A stretch of 64,000 nucleotides of DNA from Nesterenkonia sp. LB17 (GTDB lineage Bacteria > Actinomycetota > Actinomycetes > Actinomycetales > Micrococcaceae), in the NCBI RefSeq assembly GCF_022565915.1, contig NZ_JAJOYX010000003.1:1-64000 (forward strand), given 5' to 3'. The notes under the pieces were generated by a model. The model saw only the letters and a program-made list of their open reading frames with translations, did no database searches and was not told the DNA's origin. Positions 1 through 8,912 of this stretch are shown here, piece by piece; position 1 is the first letter of the stretch, and every line of letters starts with the position of its first letter. The position numbers were made by a program, and so were the translations under genes.

Positions 1-462
1 CGCGTCGTCCTTGACCCCAGCGGCCTCCTGCGCCGCGGTGTCCTTCACGGCCCGGCCGGCGTCCTTGGCATCACCGGCCACGTCCTGGGCCGCACTCTTG
101 GCCTGATCTGACTTGGCCTGATCTGACGTCGCCTGATCTGACCTGCCCTGCTCGGATGAGCCCTGATCTGATGTGCCCTGGTCTGATGTGCTCTGGCCAG
201 TGCTGGGCCGGCTCGCGCTGGCCGGACCGGACCGGGACTGGTCGGTCGTGCCCGGAGAACCTGTCTCGGAGGCATGCCGGGCGGAGTAGCCCGGTTCACC
301 GGTCACCGGCTCCAGACCCGAGGGGGCGGCATGGACCGCGGGCACAGGTCCGGTCGCATCTGAGTCTGGTGAGGATGTCCGGGGTTCAGCTGCGGACGGG
401 GTCTTGCTCGCGGCATCCTCTGGATTGGAAGGACGCGGGGATGTGTTGATGGGGTCAGTCAT
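1..462 (-). CDS. Hydrophilic low-complexity protein with pentapeptide repeats (cut by window edge)
   Basis: A reading frame starts at ATG 462 on the minus strand and stays open for 154 codons to base 1, so the C-terminus lies outside the window. The start has a good ribosome site (GAAAGG, 5 nt upstream). The first ~90 residues are rich in Ser, Pro, Ala, Gly and Thr with no hydrophobic segment. Seven imperfect five-residue repeats of the form (K/T/S/R)-S-(D/E)-Q-(A/G) follow, then an amphipathic Ala/Lys/Asp/Val stretch (KDAGRAVKDTAAQEAAG) that resembles LEA-like or nutrient-deprivation proteins of Micrococcaceae. Such proteins often sit next to phage-holin-like or DUF3618 membrane proteins, but that neighbour is not visible here. 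Function unknown. The coding call rests on the long open frame and ribosome site. Confidence 0.7.
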   Translation of the reverse strand, partial: MTDPINTSPRPSNPEDAASKTPSAAEPRTSSPDSDATGPVPAVHAAPSGLEPVTGEPGYSARHASETGSPGTTDQSRSGPASASRPSTGQSTSDQGTSDQGSSEQGRSDQATSDQAKSDQAKSAAQDVAGDAKDAGRAVKDTAAQEAAGVKDDA

Positions 463-1015
463 GGTTGCCTTTCGTCAGGGGCGACGGCATCGACACGATC
501 TACGATGCCGTTCACTCCTGACGCTAGGAGCGGTGACTGTCGTTTCACTGACGACAACGTGTGCGTTTCCCCCACGTCCCAGATCAGTGCGCCACCCCGT
601 CGGCGATCGGGTTTTGTGCCGGGCACGCCCGGCCCGGGGGATGTGGACGTGGAGTTCATGCGCCCTGACACGGGCCCCGGGACCCGGGCCCGGGCTCCGT
701 GGCGGTCCGCGTCCGCCGCCACCAGTCGCGACGTCACTGTCTGCACGGCTCCAAGTCCTGGATGCCACCGTCGTTTCGGCCGTGCGTCTTGTCCGACTCG
801 CCCTGCGCGGGGCATCGCCCTCGGCAGTCACCCCCGTCGAGGGAGCGCACCGACGCATCGACGCGTCGAACAGCCGACCCTCGGGGATCCATGAGCTGCC
901 GGCCTCGGGGTCTTCACGCCGCAGCGCGGGGCGCGGAGGTGCTGTGAGTCATGCTCAGTCTGACGAACGCGGTCAGCGGCGACGCTCCATTGCTCTCAGT
1001 CCGGACCGGCCGCCC
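463..1015. other. Intergenic stretch without a supported gene
   Basis: These 553 bases separate the 5' end of the cut gene (1-462) from the 3' end of the racemase gene. Open frames on both strands have no recognisable product and no ribosome site. The stretch holds inverted repeats at 484-511 and 538-556 and a run of CCCGGG-type palindromes at about 671-695. I see no RNA gene. Confidence 0.5.
484..511. promoter_or_regulatory. Inverted repeat upstream of the first gene
   Basis: ACGGCATCG and CGATGCCGT form a perfect 9-bp inverted repeat with a 10-nt spacer, beginning 22 bases upstream of the start codon at 462. The position fits an operator or a leader hairpin. A second repeat, TGTCGT-N7-ACGACA, lies at 538-556. 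No regulator is assigned. Confidence 0.35.
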
Positions 1016-1756
1016 TCAAGCTCCTCCGCGCAGCGTATTCGCCTTCGTCACGACATGGTTTGCGAGCAGCACCGCAGGATCAACGAGCGGTCGCGGGGAC
1101 TCCTCGGTGGTCATCGCCAGGGGGATCTCGGTGCAGGCCGCGACGATCACGTCGGCGCCCTGGGCGACCAGGGATTGGGCCACCCTGACCAGGGCGGCGC
1201 GCAGCTCGGGGCCGAGGTTGCCGCCCTTGACCGCGTAGATCGCCTCCATCACCGTGTGCTGATCGGCGGCCTCGGGAACGATCGGCTCCACCCCGTAGGC
1301 GGCCAGGCTGTCCTGGTAGAGCCCTGCGGTGAGGGTCGCATCGGTGGCCAGCAGACCGGCGGCCTTCACGTAGGGCAGGGCACTGAGGTGCTCGGCGGTC
1401 ACGTCGATCATGGAGACGTACTCCAGGTCCACCTGCTCACGGACCCGCGGCAGGAAGGCGTGAGAGCCGTTGCAGGCGGCCACGTAGAACGCGGCGCCGG
1501 CGTCTTTGAGCTGCTGGGCGCCCTCCGACAGCTTCGGCGTCGGGTCCTCTCCGTGGCCCACGATCGCCTGCGAGCGGTCCGGGACGGTCGGATCGGCCCA
1601 GATCATGACGCGGAGGTGCTGCTGATCCGTGGCGGCGGGAGTGGCCGCGATCAGCTTCGAATAGAAATCGACGGTGGCGGCAGGACCCATGCCGCCCAGG
1701 ATCCCTACTAGGGGGCCCTGGGCGGCTGGGGCTGCGGCGGTGTTGTCACTGGTCAT
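1016..1756 (-). CDS. Aspartate/glutamate racemase family protein
   Basis: This 246-residue protein belongs to the PLP-independent Asp/Glu racemase family, which interconverts L- and D-amino acids with two cysteines. The N-terminal GILGGMGPAAT motif (about residues 18-28), a first cysteine in AACNGSHAF (about 96-104) and a second in VAACTEIPL are all present. The spacing and the GGMGP motif fit aspartate racemase better than the cell-wall enzyme MurI. Physiological substrate is not certain. The start lacks a Shine-Dalgarno site, but TACACT lies 8 nt before the ATG, so the mRNA is probably leaderless. The gene stands alone between two long spacers. Confidence 0.88.
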   Translation of the reverse strand: MTSDNTAAAPAAQGPLVGILGGMGPAATVDFYSKLIAATPAATDQQHLRVMIWADPTVPDRSQAIVGHGEDPTPKLSEGAQQLKDAGAAFYVAACNGSHAFLPRVREQVDLEYVSMIDVTAEHLSALPYVKAAGLLATDATLTAGLYQDSLAAYGVEPIVPEAADQHTVMEAIYAVKGGNLGPELRAALVRVAQSLVAQGADVIVAACTEIPLAMTTEESPRPLVDPAVLLANHVVTKANTLRGGA

Positions 1757-1842
1757 CAGCGAAGAGTGTACCCGGGACGCCCGCTGAGCAGGGCCCGTCG
1801 AACACTGCGGACTCAGCCCACCGAGGTGGTCTGATCCCGCTC

Positions 1843-3441
1843 TCAGTCGAGGTTGCGGTCACGCTTGCGACCACGAGCGGGGGTGTGGGTCGAGCTTTCG
1901 CTGTAATCCCCGTTGCCCTTGTTCAGCTCCTCGACCAGCTTGACCTTGCGCCGCTCGTGCACCTCGGCCAGGCGTGCTGCCCGGCGCGCACGCCGACGGC
2001 GGGTGGGCCAGGTCGCGATCAGCAGGATCACGGCGAACAGCACCGCGAGCGCGACTACGGCGACACCGGCGTCGATCCAGAACTGCTCGGGGTAGAGCTG
2101 GATCAGCGTGGAGTCGGTCGGGAAGGTCCAGGTGCCGTCGGCGAAGAAGATCCGGTGGAACTCGGCGAAGAAGAGCTGCCAGTCGATGATCGCGAGGACT
2201 GCGACGGCGATGATGAGGCTTAAGGTCACCCAGGCGCCGGCGAAGAGCCCGCGGGCCACTCCCCCTGGACGCCAGGCGCGAAGCAGAAGCGCCAGGATCA
2301 AGGTGATCACCAGCAGGAGGACGCCGATGAGCATGGCCCAGAGGACCACGAACTTGACGTCGACCATGTGCGCGACCTCACCCTCGGTGAACAGCTGTTC
2401 TCCACCGGGCGCGAGCTCTGACAGGTAGCGCGAGTTTGCGAGGTTGGTCAGGAAGTCTGTGCCATAGGAGCCGTAGACCAGCCGGTCATCAGCGTCCATG
2501 CTGTAGGCGCCGTCCGGAATCCATGGACGGTTGTAGGCCACCCAGAGGAAGAGCGGGGAGGCGACCAGGCGCACTGCGGCGACCAGCAGCAGGATCGGAG
2601 TGAAGATCGCGATCAGGACCTGGAAGAAGCGGGAGACGCCACGCTTGGAGCGGGCGACCTCATCGTTCAGGTCAGCGTCGGTGACGGACTCGTCCGAGCC
2701 GTAGGCCGCGTGGGTCTGACTGGACCCTGGACGATCGGAGCGATCAGCGGGAACTACGGCTGTGTCCTGATCGTCGGACTTCGCTTCGGCCCGATCACGA
2801 CGACGCTGCTCACGTCGGCTCAGTTCCGCGGCGTTCTCCGTCGGCTGGTCGGTATCAGCACCCTGGTTCGGCGTCGCTGGAGTAGGGCTCGGCGTGGCCT
2901 GCTGCGTGGTTCTGGAATCCCCCGCAGCGCCTGATGCTGCTGCACCTGATGTCGCGGCACCTGCTCCCTGTGCACCTGCCGCAGCCGCTCCGGTGAACGT
3001 GGTCGTGTCATCCGTCGAACGGGTGTCCCGGGGCGAGCGCAGATCATCGAGGGAACGCGTGGCATTGGGGCTCTCCGCACCGGCGCCCGGCGCAGGAGTG
3101 CGCGAAATGCTCTCGGTGGGGGCGTCCCTGCCCTGGTCGTGACGACCGGACGTGTCCTGCGGGTCGCGGGTCGCCGGGATGGCCTGGGTGGCCTGCTCAT
3201 CGGGCTGACCGACGCCGGCCTGGCCTGCGCCTGACTGACCCGTGCCTGACTGACCGGTGGCTGACTCGGCTGCACCTCGTCGACCCGACTGGGCCGGGCG
3301 CTGGTCACGCTCGGCGCTCAGGTTGTCGTCGGGAAAATCGGGCTCTTCGGATGCGAAGGCACCGTAGTCCAGCCCGGATTCAAAATCTTCGTTCTCATCG
3401 GCGGGCCTGCCGGCCTCGTTCCGATCGGAATTCGCGCTCAT
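1843..3441 (-). CDS. DUF1461/TIGR01906 integral membrane protein with long disordered N-terminus
   Basis: The protein has 532 residues. The first ~270 are charged, Gln/Ser/Ala/Gly-rich and contain short repeats (TGQSGTGQSGAGQAG), so they are probably disordered and cytoplasmic. The C-terminal half has four hydrophobic segments and a large extracytoplasmic loop, with the family hallmark FTEGEVAHMVDVK just before the second segment. That pattern matches TIGR01906/DUF1461, a widespread actinobacterial family without a known biochemical role. A basic cytoplasmic tail follows. I choose ATG 3441 because GGAGAGG lies 6 nt upstream; an in-frame start at 3459 has no ribosome site. The long N-terminal extension is unusual, since family members are often about 220-300 residues. 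Confidence 0.85.
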   Translation of the reverse strand: MSANSDRNEAGRPADENEDFESGLDYGAFASEEPDFPDDNLSAERDQRPAQSGRRGAAESATGQSGTGQSGAGQAGVGQPDEQATQAIPATRDPQDTSGRHDQGRDAPTESISRTPAPGAGAESPNATRSLDDLRSPRDTRSTDDTTTFTGAAAAGAQGAGAATSGAAASGAAGDSRTTQQATPSPTPATPNQGADTDQPTENAAELSRREQRRRDRAEAKSDDQDTAVVPADRSDRPGSSQTHAAYGSDESVTDADLNDEVARSKRGVSRFFQVLIAIFTPILLLVAAVRLVASPLFLWVAYNRPWIPDGAYSMDADDRLVYGSYGTDFLTNLANSRYLSELAPGGEQLFTEGEVAHMVDVKFVVLWAMLIGVLLLVITLILALLLRAWRPGGVARGLFAGAWVTLSLIIAVAVLAIIDWQLFFAEFHRIFFADGTWTFPTDSTLIQLYPEQFWIDAGVAVVALAVLFAVILLIATWPTRRRRARRAARLAEVHERRKVKLVEELNKGNGDYSESSTHTPARGRKRDRNLD

Positions 3442-3928
3442 ATCTGCCTCTCCACGCATTACTGACTCTCCTCAACAGTATGAGCGCGGCACCCCTTATG
3501 TGGGGAGGAAGCGCGGAGAGTCGGCGTCGGGCCTCGTCTCAGGTGCTCGCGAGGCGCACACCGACTGCAGGTCAGCTTCTTCGCGGCCTGAGGCGGCGTG
3601 GGGGTCACCCAGAGTCTCGGCGCCTGTCCTGGGGCTTCCTCCTGCTTAGGAGGGCGCTCAGCGCAGTCACCCTCCGGACTCGCGTAGGTCGTTTCAGTGC
3701 AAAGCTCCCGCACAGCCTTCACCAGCGTCAGGACGACATCGGCGTCTACATGCAGGAGCTGAGGTCCTGACGATCGGGTTCGAGCGCCGTTCCAATCAGC
3801 TTGCGCCCCTGCGCTTCATCCTTGTCTGAGCCTGTGGTGCGGCCCGGTCTGCACTCGGAGTCAGATCGGAGGACAAGGGTGGGCTCGAGGTTCTCCAGCG
3901 CAGATATTCGGCAACCTGCCAGGTGCAG
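3442..3928. other. Intergenic stretch without a supported gene
   Basis: These 487 bases lie between the start of the DUF1461 gene and the stop of the LuxR-type regulator gene. A minus-strand frame at 3459-3722 and a plus-strand frame at 3351-3770 are open but have no recognisable domain and no convincing ribosome site. The stretch should hold the promoter of the DUF1461 gene. I see no RNA gene or repeat. Confidence 0.5.
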
Positions 3929-6826
3929 CTACTGCTGCCTCGCAGGTGCCGTCGTCGTCAGCCGCCGGCGCAGGGTCTTGCGGCTGTCGAGTTCCAACTT
4001 CTTCAGAATATTGCGGACATGGGTCTCGACCGTCCGGACCGAGAGCACCAGGTGATCCGCCACCTCCCGGTTGGTCAGGCCCCTGGCGACGTGTCTGGCG
4101 ACCTCACGCTCGCGTCGGGTGAGCACATGCAGCCCATCGTCGAAGTCAGCCACCACGCCGGCGCCCGCGGCTCCTCCGCGGATTCCCGCTCTCAGGCGCT
4201 GGCGGGTCTGACCGACATGTTCTGCGAGAGGCTCCACGCCGCACCGGGTGAACACCACCCCAGCCCAGGCCAGGAGGCCCAGAGCGCGAGTCCGATGCTC
4301 GCTGAGAACCTCGGGGTGCGCGGCACAGAGGTCAGCGATGTCCAGCGCCAGCAGCGCTCGGTGCAGCCGGAAGCTCCCCCGTTCAGCCTCCCCCGGGGAA
4401 CGCTGCGGCTGCATGATGAGATCCAGCAGATCGATCGCGGCGAGGAGGCGCCCCATGCCTTGCCGCGGATCATCTGCAGTCAGCCCGGAGAGGTAATTCT
4501 CCGCGTATCGGCGCGAAGCGGGTGTTGCCGGGATGCTGACATCGCTGACCGTCTGGAGCAGGTCCCGCGCCTCCGCGCTCCGGTCCTGCTGGCACAGCAG
4601 GCGCCCCAGGAGCGTGACCTGCATCAGACCGATGACGCTCCACGGTGACTGCCGCTCCTTCAACGCCAGCAGCAGGTCCAGCGCACGCGGGTTCTCCTCT
4701 CGCAGCAGGCAGGCCCACGCTTCGACGAACACGCAGATCGCATCCGCCGCCGTCGGTTCGGGACCGTGCTGGGCCTTCTTCACGACATCGAGCAGCCGCT
4801 CACCGCGCGCCTGTCCACGGGCCAGGGGCACCAGCGCCGCGAAGGCATAGCCGATCAGGGCATGGACGTCTTCACCGTTGTCCAGGCCATTGGCCGCCAC
4901 GCGGGTAGTCAGCTGCTCCGCTTCGTCCCAGCGTCCCGAGTAGAACAGCGAGAGGCCGAAATTAAGCCGAGCAGAGTCCAGATAGTCAGTAGCAGGCTCC
5001 TGGACAAGGGATTCGAGCATCCGAAAGGACGCCCGACACTCGCCGGCGAGCCGCATCCGAGCACCCAGCGCGGACCGCACCGCACTCGCGGCGAGCCCGG
5101 TCCCCGCGCCAGGCACTCGACGCGCCAACAGGTCTCGCAGCTCCGCCACACTCTCATCAGGGGCTCGCTCCCCCCGGCCCTTGGCGAGCACACTCCACAT
5201 CTCGATGATCACCATCAGCTGCCCCAGATAGTCCCCCACCTCAGGGGCGTCCTCGCGGGACTCGGCTCCAGCACGAGACGCATCACGCCACTGTTGGATC
5301 TCGGTGAGCGCAGTCCCGAAGAAGGCAGGGCTGGGAACCCCGATGCCATAGGGGATCGCGAGCCTGCCACATTCGCTGACCGCGTAGGCGAAGACCACGA
5401 CGTCCTCGGTCCGGCTGGCAGGGCCGGGCGGGAACAGCCCCAGTGAGGCCACGGCCTCGCCGGTGGAACCTCGGCGCAGCAGCATGAGGGCGTTCCACGC
5501 CGATTGCAGGGTCCCCTCGGGCATGTTCTCAAAGGCCACATCCAGGCCGTCGTTGATCACCTGGGGCAGCGCACGTCGACGGACAGCAAGGCTGATCAGT
5601 GCACGCAGGCCGCCCTCCTGGGGCAGCGCGGTGGTCACCTGCTCGATCAGGCTCTCAGCCTTCTCCCCGAACCCCTGCTCCTCCAGCTCTGCAGTGCGTT
5701 CGACCCCAAGCTCACCCAACATCACCAGGTGCTCCTGGTCCTCCCCGAGGCGAGCCGCACTGAGCCGGAATGCGAAGCTCTCCGGTCCGTCGTCGAACTC
5801 TGCCAGTGCCAGCAGAAGCCTGACCCGGTCCACCGGTGGGATGAGATCCCGGAGGGTGCTCTGCCAGCTGGCGCTTCGCAGCCGGTAGTTCACCCCCGCG
5901 GAGTCGCGGCTCACCAGATCCAGGTTCCGGAGTTCCGCCAGATCCTGCTCCTGCGCGTGGAGCCCACGCAGCAGGTACCACCCAGGCAGCGGCACGGCGG
6001 CCAGTGCCAACAGCTCGAGCACCTCCCGAGCGCTGGTGCTGAGTGATTCCATGCTTGCCACGATGTGCTGGCGGTACCGGCTGGCATCTTCCTGCATGGC
6101 GGTTTCCACGCGCGCCAGCACGTGCTGGGTGCTGCGCCCGGGAAAGGACTTCGTGTGTTCCAGCCAGGTGGCCGCCTCATGCACCACCACGGGCAGCCCT
6201 CCGGTGATGTGGTGGACCTGGGCGGCTGAATGCTCCGAGATGGGCAGCCCGGTCGCGGCGCTGAGATATTCGCGAACGCCCTGCTCGCTGAGCGTGGACA
6301 GCACGATGTGGGAGGCCGCCGGATTCGACTGGGCGATCTGGACCAGGCGTTTGAGATCCTCACGCTCGGGGTGCTGCATCGTGAAGAGGATCAGGCCCGG
6401 AGCTGGGATGATCTGGCGCAGGCCCAGCGTTGCGGCCTCCACCGACACCGGGTCGGCCCAGTGGAAATCCTCCACCACTGCGATGAAGGGACCGTGCAGC
6501 GCGGCCACCCCTGATCGGGCGGCCTCGACCAGTTCCTGGGGCGTTCGGATCGTCGGGGCTGAGGGATCGGCTGAGACCAGCCGGAAGACCGAAGCCGGCT
6601 TCTGCTGATCCTCCTCCAGCAGTGTCATGGAGAACTGGCTGAACCCCTCCAGGGAGGCCAGGAACTCCTTGACGAGCGTCGTCTTTCCCACGCCCGCCTC
6701 GCCTTCGATGACGACGAGCTGAGCGTGTCCCTGGCGCGCACGTTCGGCGTGTTGCTGCAGAATCTGCATGTCGGCGGATCTGCCGACGAGCTCTCTGCGA
6801 GAGATGCCAAAACCATTGAGGGTCAC
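3929..6826 (-). CDS. LAL-type ATP-binding LuxR family transcriptional regulator
   Basis: This 965-residue protein has the layout of a large ATP-binding LuxR regulator of the MalT/STAND type. An N-terminal P-loop ATPase has its Walker A motif GEAGVGKT at residues 42-49 and a Walker B-like FIAVVEDFHWAD near residue 110. A long helical middle part probably forms TPR-like sensor repeats. A LuxR (GerE) helix-turn-helix occupies the last ~64 residues (LTRREREVARHVARGLTNRE...). Such proteins hydrolyse ATP and bind an inducer before activating transcription. The gene starts with GTG, and an inverted repeat lies 62 bases upstream. Its target is unknown; the spoIIM-like gene next to it is a neighbour, not a demonstrated target. 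Confidence 0.9.
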   Translation of the reverse strand: MTLNGFGISRRELVGRSADMQILQQHAERARQGHAQLVVIEGEAGVGKTTLVKEFLASLEGFSQFSMTLLEEDQQKPASVFRLVSADPSAPTIRTPQELVEAARSGVAALHGPFIAVVEDFHWADPVSVEAATLGLRQIIPAPGLILFTMQHPEREDLKRLVQIAQSNPAASHIVLSTLSEQGVREYLSAATGLPISEHSAAQVHHITGGLPVVVHEAATWLEHTKSFPGRSTQHVLARVETAMQEDASRYRQHIVASMESLSTSAREVLELLALAAVPLPGWYLLRGLHAQEQDLAELRNLDLVSRDSAGVNYRLRSASWQSTLRDLIPPVDRVRLLLALAEFDDGPESFAFRLSAARLGEDQEHLVMLGELGVERTAELEEQGFGEKAESLIEQVTTALPQEGGLRALISLAVRRRALPQVINDGLDVAFENMPEGTLQSAWNALMLLRRGSTGEAVASLGLFPPGPASRTEDVVVFAYAVSECGRLAIPYGIGVPSPAFFGTALTEIQQWRDASRAGAESREDAPEVGDYLGQLMVIIEMWSVLAKGRGERAPDESVAELRDLLARRVPGAGTGLAASAVRSALGARMRLAGECRASFRMLESLVQEPATDYLDSARLNFGLSLFYSGRWDEAEQLTTRVAANGLDNGEDVHALIGYAFAALVPLARGQARGERLLDVVKKAQHGPEPTAADAICVFVEAWACLLREENPRALDLLLALKERQSPWSVIGLMQVTLLGRLLCQQDRSAEARDLLQTVSDVSIPATPASRRYAENYLSGLTADDPRQGMGRLLAAIDLLDLIMQPQRSPGEAERGSFRLHRALLALDIADLCAAHPEVLSEHRTRALGLLAWAGVVFTRCGVEPLAEHVGQTRQRLRAGIRGGAAGAGVVADFDDGLHVLTRREREVARHVARGLTNREVADHLVLSVRTVETHVRNILKKLELDSRKTLRRRLTTTAPARQQ

Positions 6827-6887
6827 TAATGCTGTCTTTCTCTGCTGCGGGCCTCGAGTGTCATGATCGTGTCGGATGTGCCGTCGT

Positions 6888-6911
6888 ACACCAGTGTGAT
6901 GTGACCGGTGT
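6888..6911. promoter_or_regulatory. Inverted repeat upstream of the LAL regulator gene
   Basis: ACACCAGT and ACCGGTGT form an 8-bp arm pair with one mismatch and an 8-nt spacer. The site sits 62 bases upstream of the GTG start at 6826 and could be an operator, possibly for autoregulation. No experimental motif is known to me. Confidence 0.3.
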
Positions 6912-6969
6912 CCTCAGGGAATAGGTAGAGAACTCAGTAGTCCGTGCTCTGCAGGGCCTGGGACGCAGA

Positions 6970-7011
6970 GCGCGGACCGAGGGCCGGCGCCCCAGCTGTT
7001 TCGGTCCGCGC
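6970..7011 (-). terminator. Hairpin directly after the SpoIIM-type gene
   Basis: GCGCGGACCGA pairs perfectly with TCGGTCCGCGC (11 bp, 20-nt loop that is itself GC-rich). It begins 1 nt after the stop codon at 7013. No T-run follows, as is common for actinobacterial terminators. Confidence 0.6.
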
Positions 7012-7012
7012 C

Positions 7013-8002
7013 TCAGGCTGTGAGCTCCACCGTGCCGGCGTCGTATTTTCCGAGGTCCCCGGTGACCCCGGCCCGGTGTGCCCGCCCGCCCAGCACCAGG
7101 GTGTAGACCCAGTAGGCGGCGAGCACCGCGGCGCCGATGCCGATGCGCAGCCAGTGCGGCAGATCAGAGGGGGTCACGAAGCCTTCCACCACCCCGGAGA
7201 TGAGCAGCACCAGCACCAGCCCGAAGGCCACCGTGATGAGTTTGCGCCCCTCGGCGGCCAGCGCGGCGGAGCGGCGCATCTGTCCCGGCGCGACCCAGGC
7301 CCAGAAGATCCGCAGACCGGCCGCCCCGGCGATGAAGATCGCGGTGATCTCCATCAGCCCGTGCGGCAGGATGTAGAGCCAGAAGGTGGAGGCCTCGCCC
7401 TGTTCGGCCATGACTCCGGCCGCCATGCCGAGACCCTGGGCGTTGACGAAGAGCACGAAGGGCACGAAGACCCCGGTCACCCCGAAGGCGACCTCCTGGG
7501 CGGCGATCCAGGCGTTGTTGGTCCATACCTGAGCCGCGAAGCTGGAGTTCGGGTGCTCCGAGTAGTAGTTGACGAACTCGGTGCCCGCGTAGCTCTGCCG
7601 GGCATCCTCCGGCATCAGCAGATCGATCTGTGGGTGATGGATCGTCCAGAGGGCGAAGGCGATCGTCACGGCGATGAACCCAGCCCCCAGGATCACGGTG
7701 AGCCATCGGATCCGGTAGAACGCCACCGGCAGGGTCTGCGTGAAGAAATATGCGCTGGAGACGAACACGTTCTCCCCGGACCCGGTCAGATGCGCACGGG
7801 CCCGGCCCAACGGGGCGGACAACGAGGCCACCACCGGCGAATCCGGCTCGGCCGCGCGGATCATGGACAGGTGTGTGGAGGTCCGCTCGTAGAGCCGCAG
7901 CATCTCATCGGCCTCTCCAGCGGAGAGTCGACGGCGCGAGGCCAGCGTGGCGAGCCGGTCCCACTCATGCTGATGCACGGCGATGAAGGCGTCGATATCC
8001 AC
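7013..8002 (-). CDS. SpoIIM/DUF95 family membrane protein
   Basis: The 329-residue protein matches the stage II sporulation protein M family (DUF95), which non-sporulating actinobacteria also carry. The N-terminal ~100 residues are a soluble helical region (FIAVHQHEWDRLATLASRR). Hydrophobic membrane segments follow, with the family core FVLFVNAQGLGMAAGVMAEQ and the HGLMEITAIFIAGAAGL region about residues 190-230. In many actinobacteria it is encoded next to an RDD membrane protein, often with MoxR and DUF58 genes. Here the RDD gene is nearby on the opposite strand (8913-9725), with a lyase gene between. Biochemical role unknown. Confidence 0.87.
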   Translation of the reverse strand: MDIDAFIAVHQHEWDRLATLASRRRLSAGEADEMLRLYERTSTHLSMIRAAEPDSPVVASLSAPLGRARAHLTGSGENVFVSSAYFFTQTLPVAFYRIRWLTVILGAGFIAVTIAFALWTIHHPQIDLLMPEDARQSYAGTEFVNYYSEHPNSSFAAQVWTNNAWIAAQEVAFGVTGVFVPFVLFVNAQGLGMAAGVMAEQGEASTFWLYILPHGLMEITAIFIAGAAGLRIFWAWVAPGQMRRSAALAAEGRKLITVAFGLVLVLLISGVVEGFVTPSDLPHWLRIGIGAAVLAAYWVYTLVLGGRAHRAGVTGDLGKYDAGTVELTA

Positions 8003-8090
8003 GCCATGAGACTACCCCGTACTCAGCGCGTCACGGCGGCACCTGCGGGACCACCTTCCCTCGACGTCGCGCATGTGCCACGATGCGGAG

Positions 8091-8864
8091 ATGACTACTT
8101 CTGCGCAGCATGCCCAGCGTCTCCTCGAGCTCCACCACCAGGCCACCCCGGTCATCCTGCCCACCGTCTGGGACGCCTGGTCGGCCGAGACGTGCGCCTC
8201 CCTCGGCTTCTCCGCGCTGACCATCGGCAGCCACCCGGTGGCGGACTCCCTGGGTGAGGCCGACGGCGAGGCCATGGAGCTGTCCGACGTCCTGAACGTG
8301 GTGCGACGCATCACCGACGTCGTCGACATCCCGGTCTCGGTGGATCTGGAGTCCGGATATGACACTCCCGCCGAGGAGCTGGTGCACCGGACCCTGGAGG
8401 CCGGCGCGGCCGGGATCAACATCGAAGACACGGTCCATTCGATGGACGAGATGCGCTCCCCCGAGGAGCACGCCGCCTACATCGCCGCGATCCGCGCCGC
8501 CGCCGACGCCGCGGGGACGCATCTGGTGATCAACGGCCGCACCGATGCGTTCACCACCGACGAAGACCCGGAGGCCCAGCTCAAGGATGCGCTGCACCGG
8601 ATGCGCCTGCTCGAGCAGGCTGGAGCGGATTCGCTCTACCCCGTGAAGGTCCCCTCCCGGGACTTCCTGGAACGGATCCTGGCGGCGGTGAATACCCCGC
8701 TGAACGTGACGGCCCACCCGGTCAACGGCGCGATCCCCGAGGGACTGAGCCTCGAGGAGCTTTCGAAGCTGGGCGTGAAGCGGGTGTCCTTCGGTCCGCT
8801 GCTGCAGCGCAGCCTCACCGAGGCGATGGGTGAGATCCTCCAGCCCTGGACTCCCACCGCCTAG
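8091..8864 (+). CDS. Isocitrate lyase/PEP mutase family protein
   Basis: The 257-residue enzyme belongs to the ICL/PEP mutase superfamily of TIM-barrel lyases that make or break bonds next to 2-oxo acids. Visible family features are PTVWDAWSAE near the N-terminus, the metal-site region VSVDLESGYD (about residues 85-94), INIEDT and LVINGRTDAF. The KKCGH motif of true isocitrate lyase is absent, so a PEP phosphonomutase-like or oxaloacetate-type lyase is more likely. Substrate unknown. ATG 8091 is preferred: CACGAT lies 6 nt upstream, consistent with a leaderless mRNA, and six extra codons from ATG 8073 add nothing conserved. Confidence 0.82.
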   Translation: MTTSAQHAQRLLELHHQATPVILPTVWDAWSAETCASLGFSALTIGSHPVADSLGEADGEAMELSDVLNVVRRITDVVDIPVSVDLESGYDTPAEELVHRTLEAGAAGINIEDTVHSMDEMRSPEEHAAYIAAIRAAADAAGTHLVINGRTDAFTTDEDPEAQLKDALHRMRLLEQAGADSLYPVKVPSRDFLERILAAVNTPLNVTAHPVNGAIPEGLSLEELSKLGVKRVSFGPLLQRSLTEAMGEILQPWTPTA

Positions 8865-8912
8865 ATGACCGCCGACGCGTGACGCCGCCCCCGGAACGCT
8901 ACGCTTGGGCTC

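Noticed and set aside
404-1711. Long open frame on the plus strand
   Set aside because: Antisense to the racemase gene and the spacer. Arg/Pro/Gly-rich translation without a known domain, no ribosome site.
3459-3722. 87-codon minus-strand frame abutting the DUF1461 gene
   Set aside because: Cysteine and proline content and lack of a domain or ribosome site suggest chance; it would leave no room for a promoter.
6625-6816. Short frames overlapping the LAL P-loop region
   Set aside because: Out-of-frame shadows of a clear ATPase domain.
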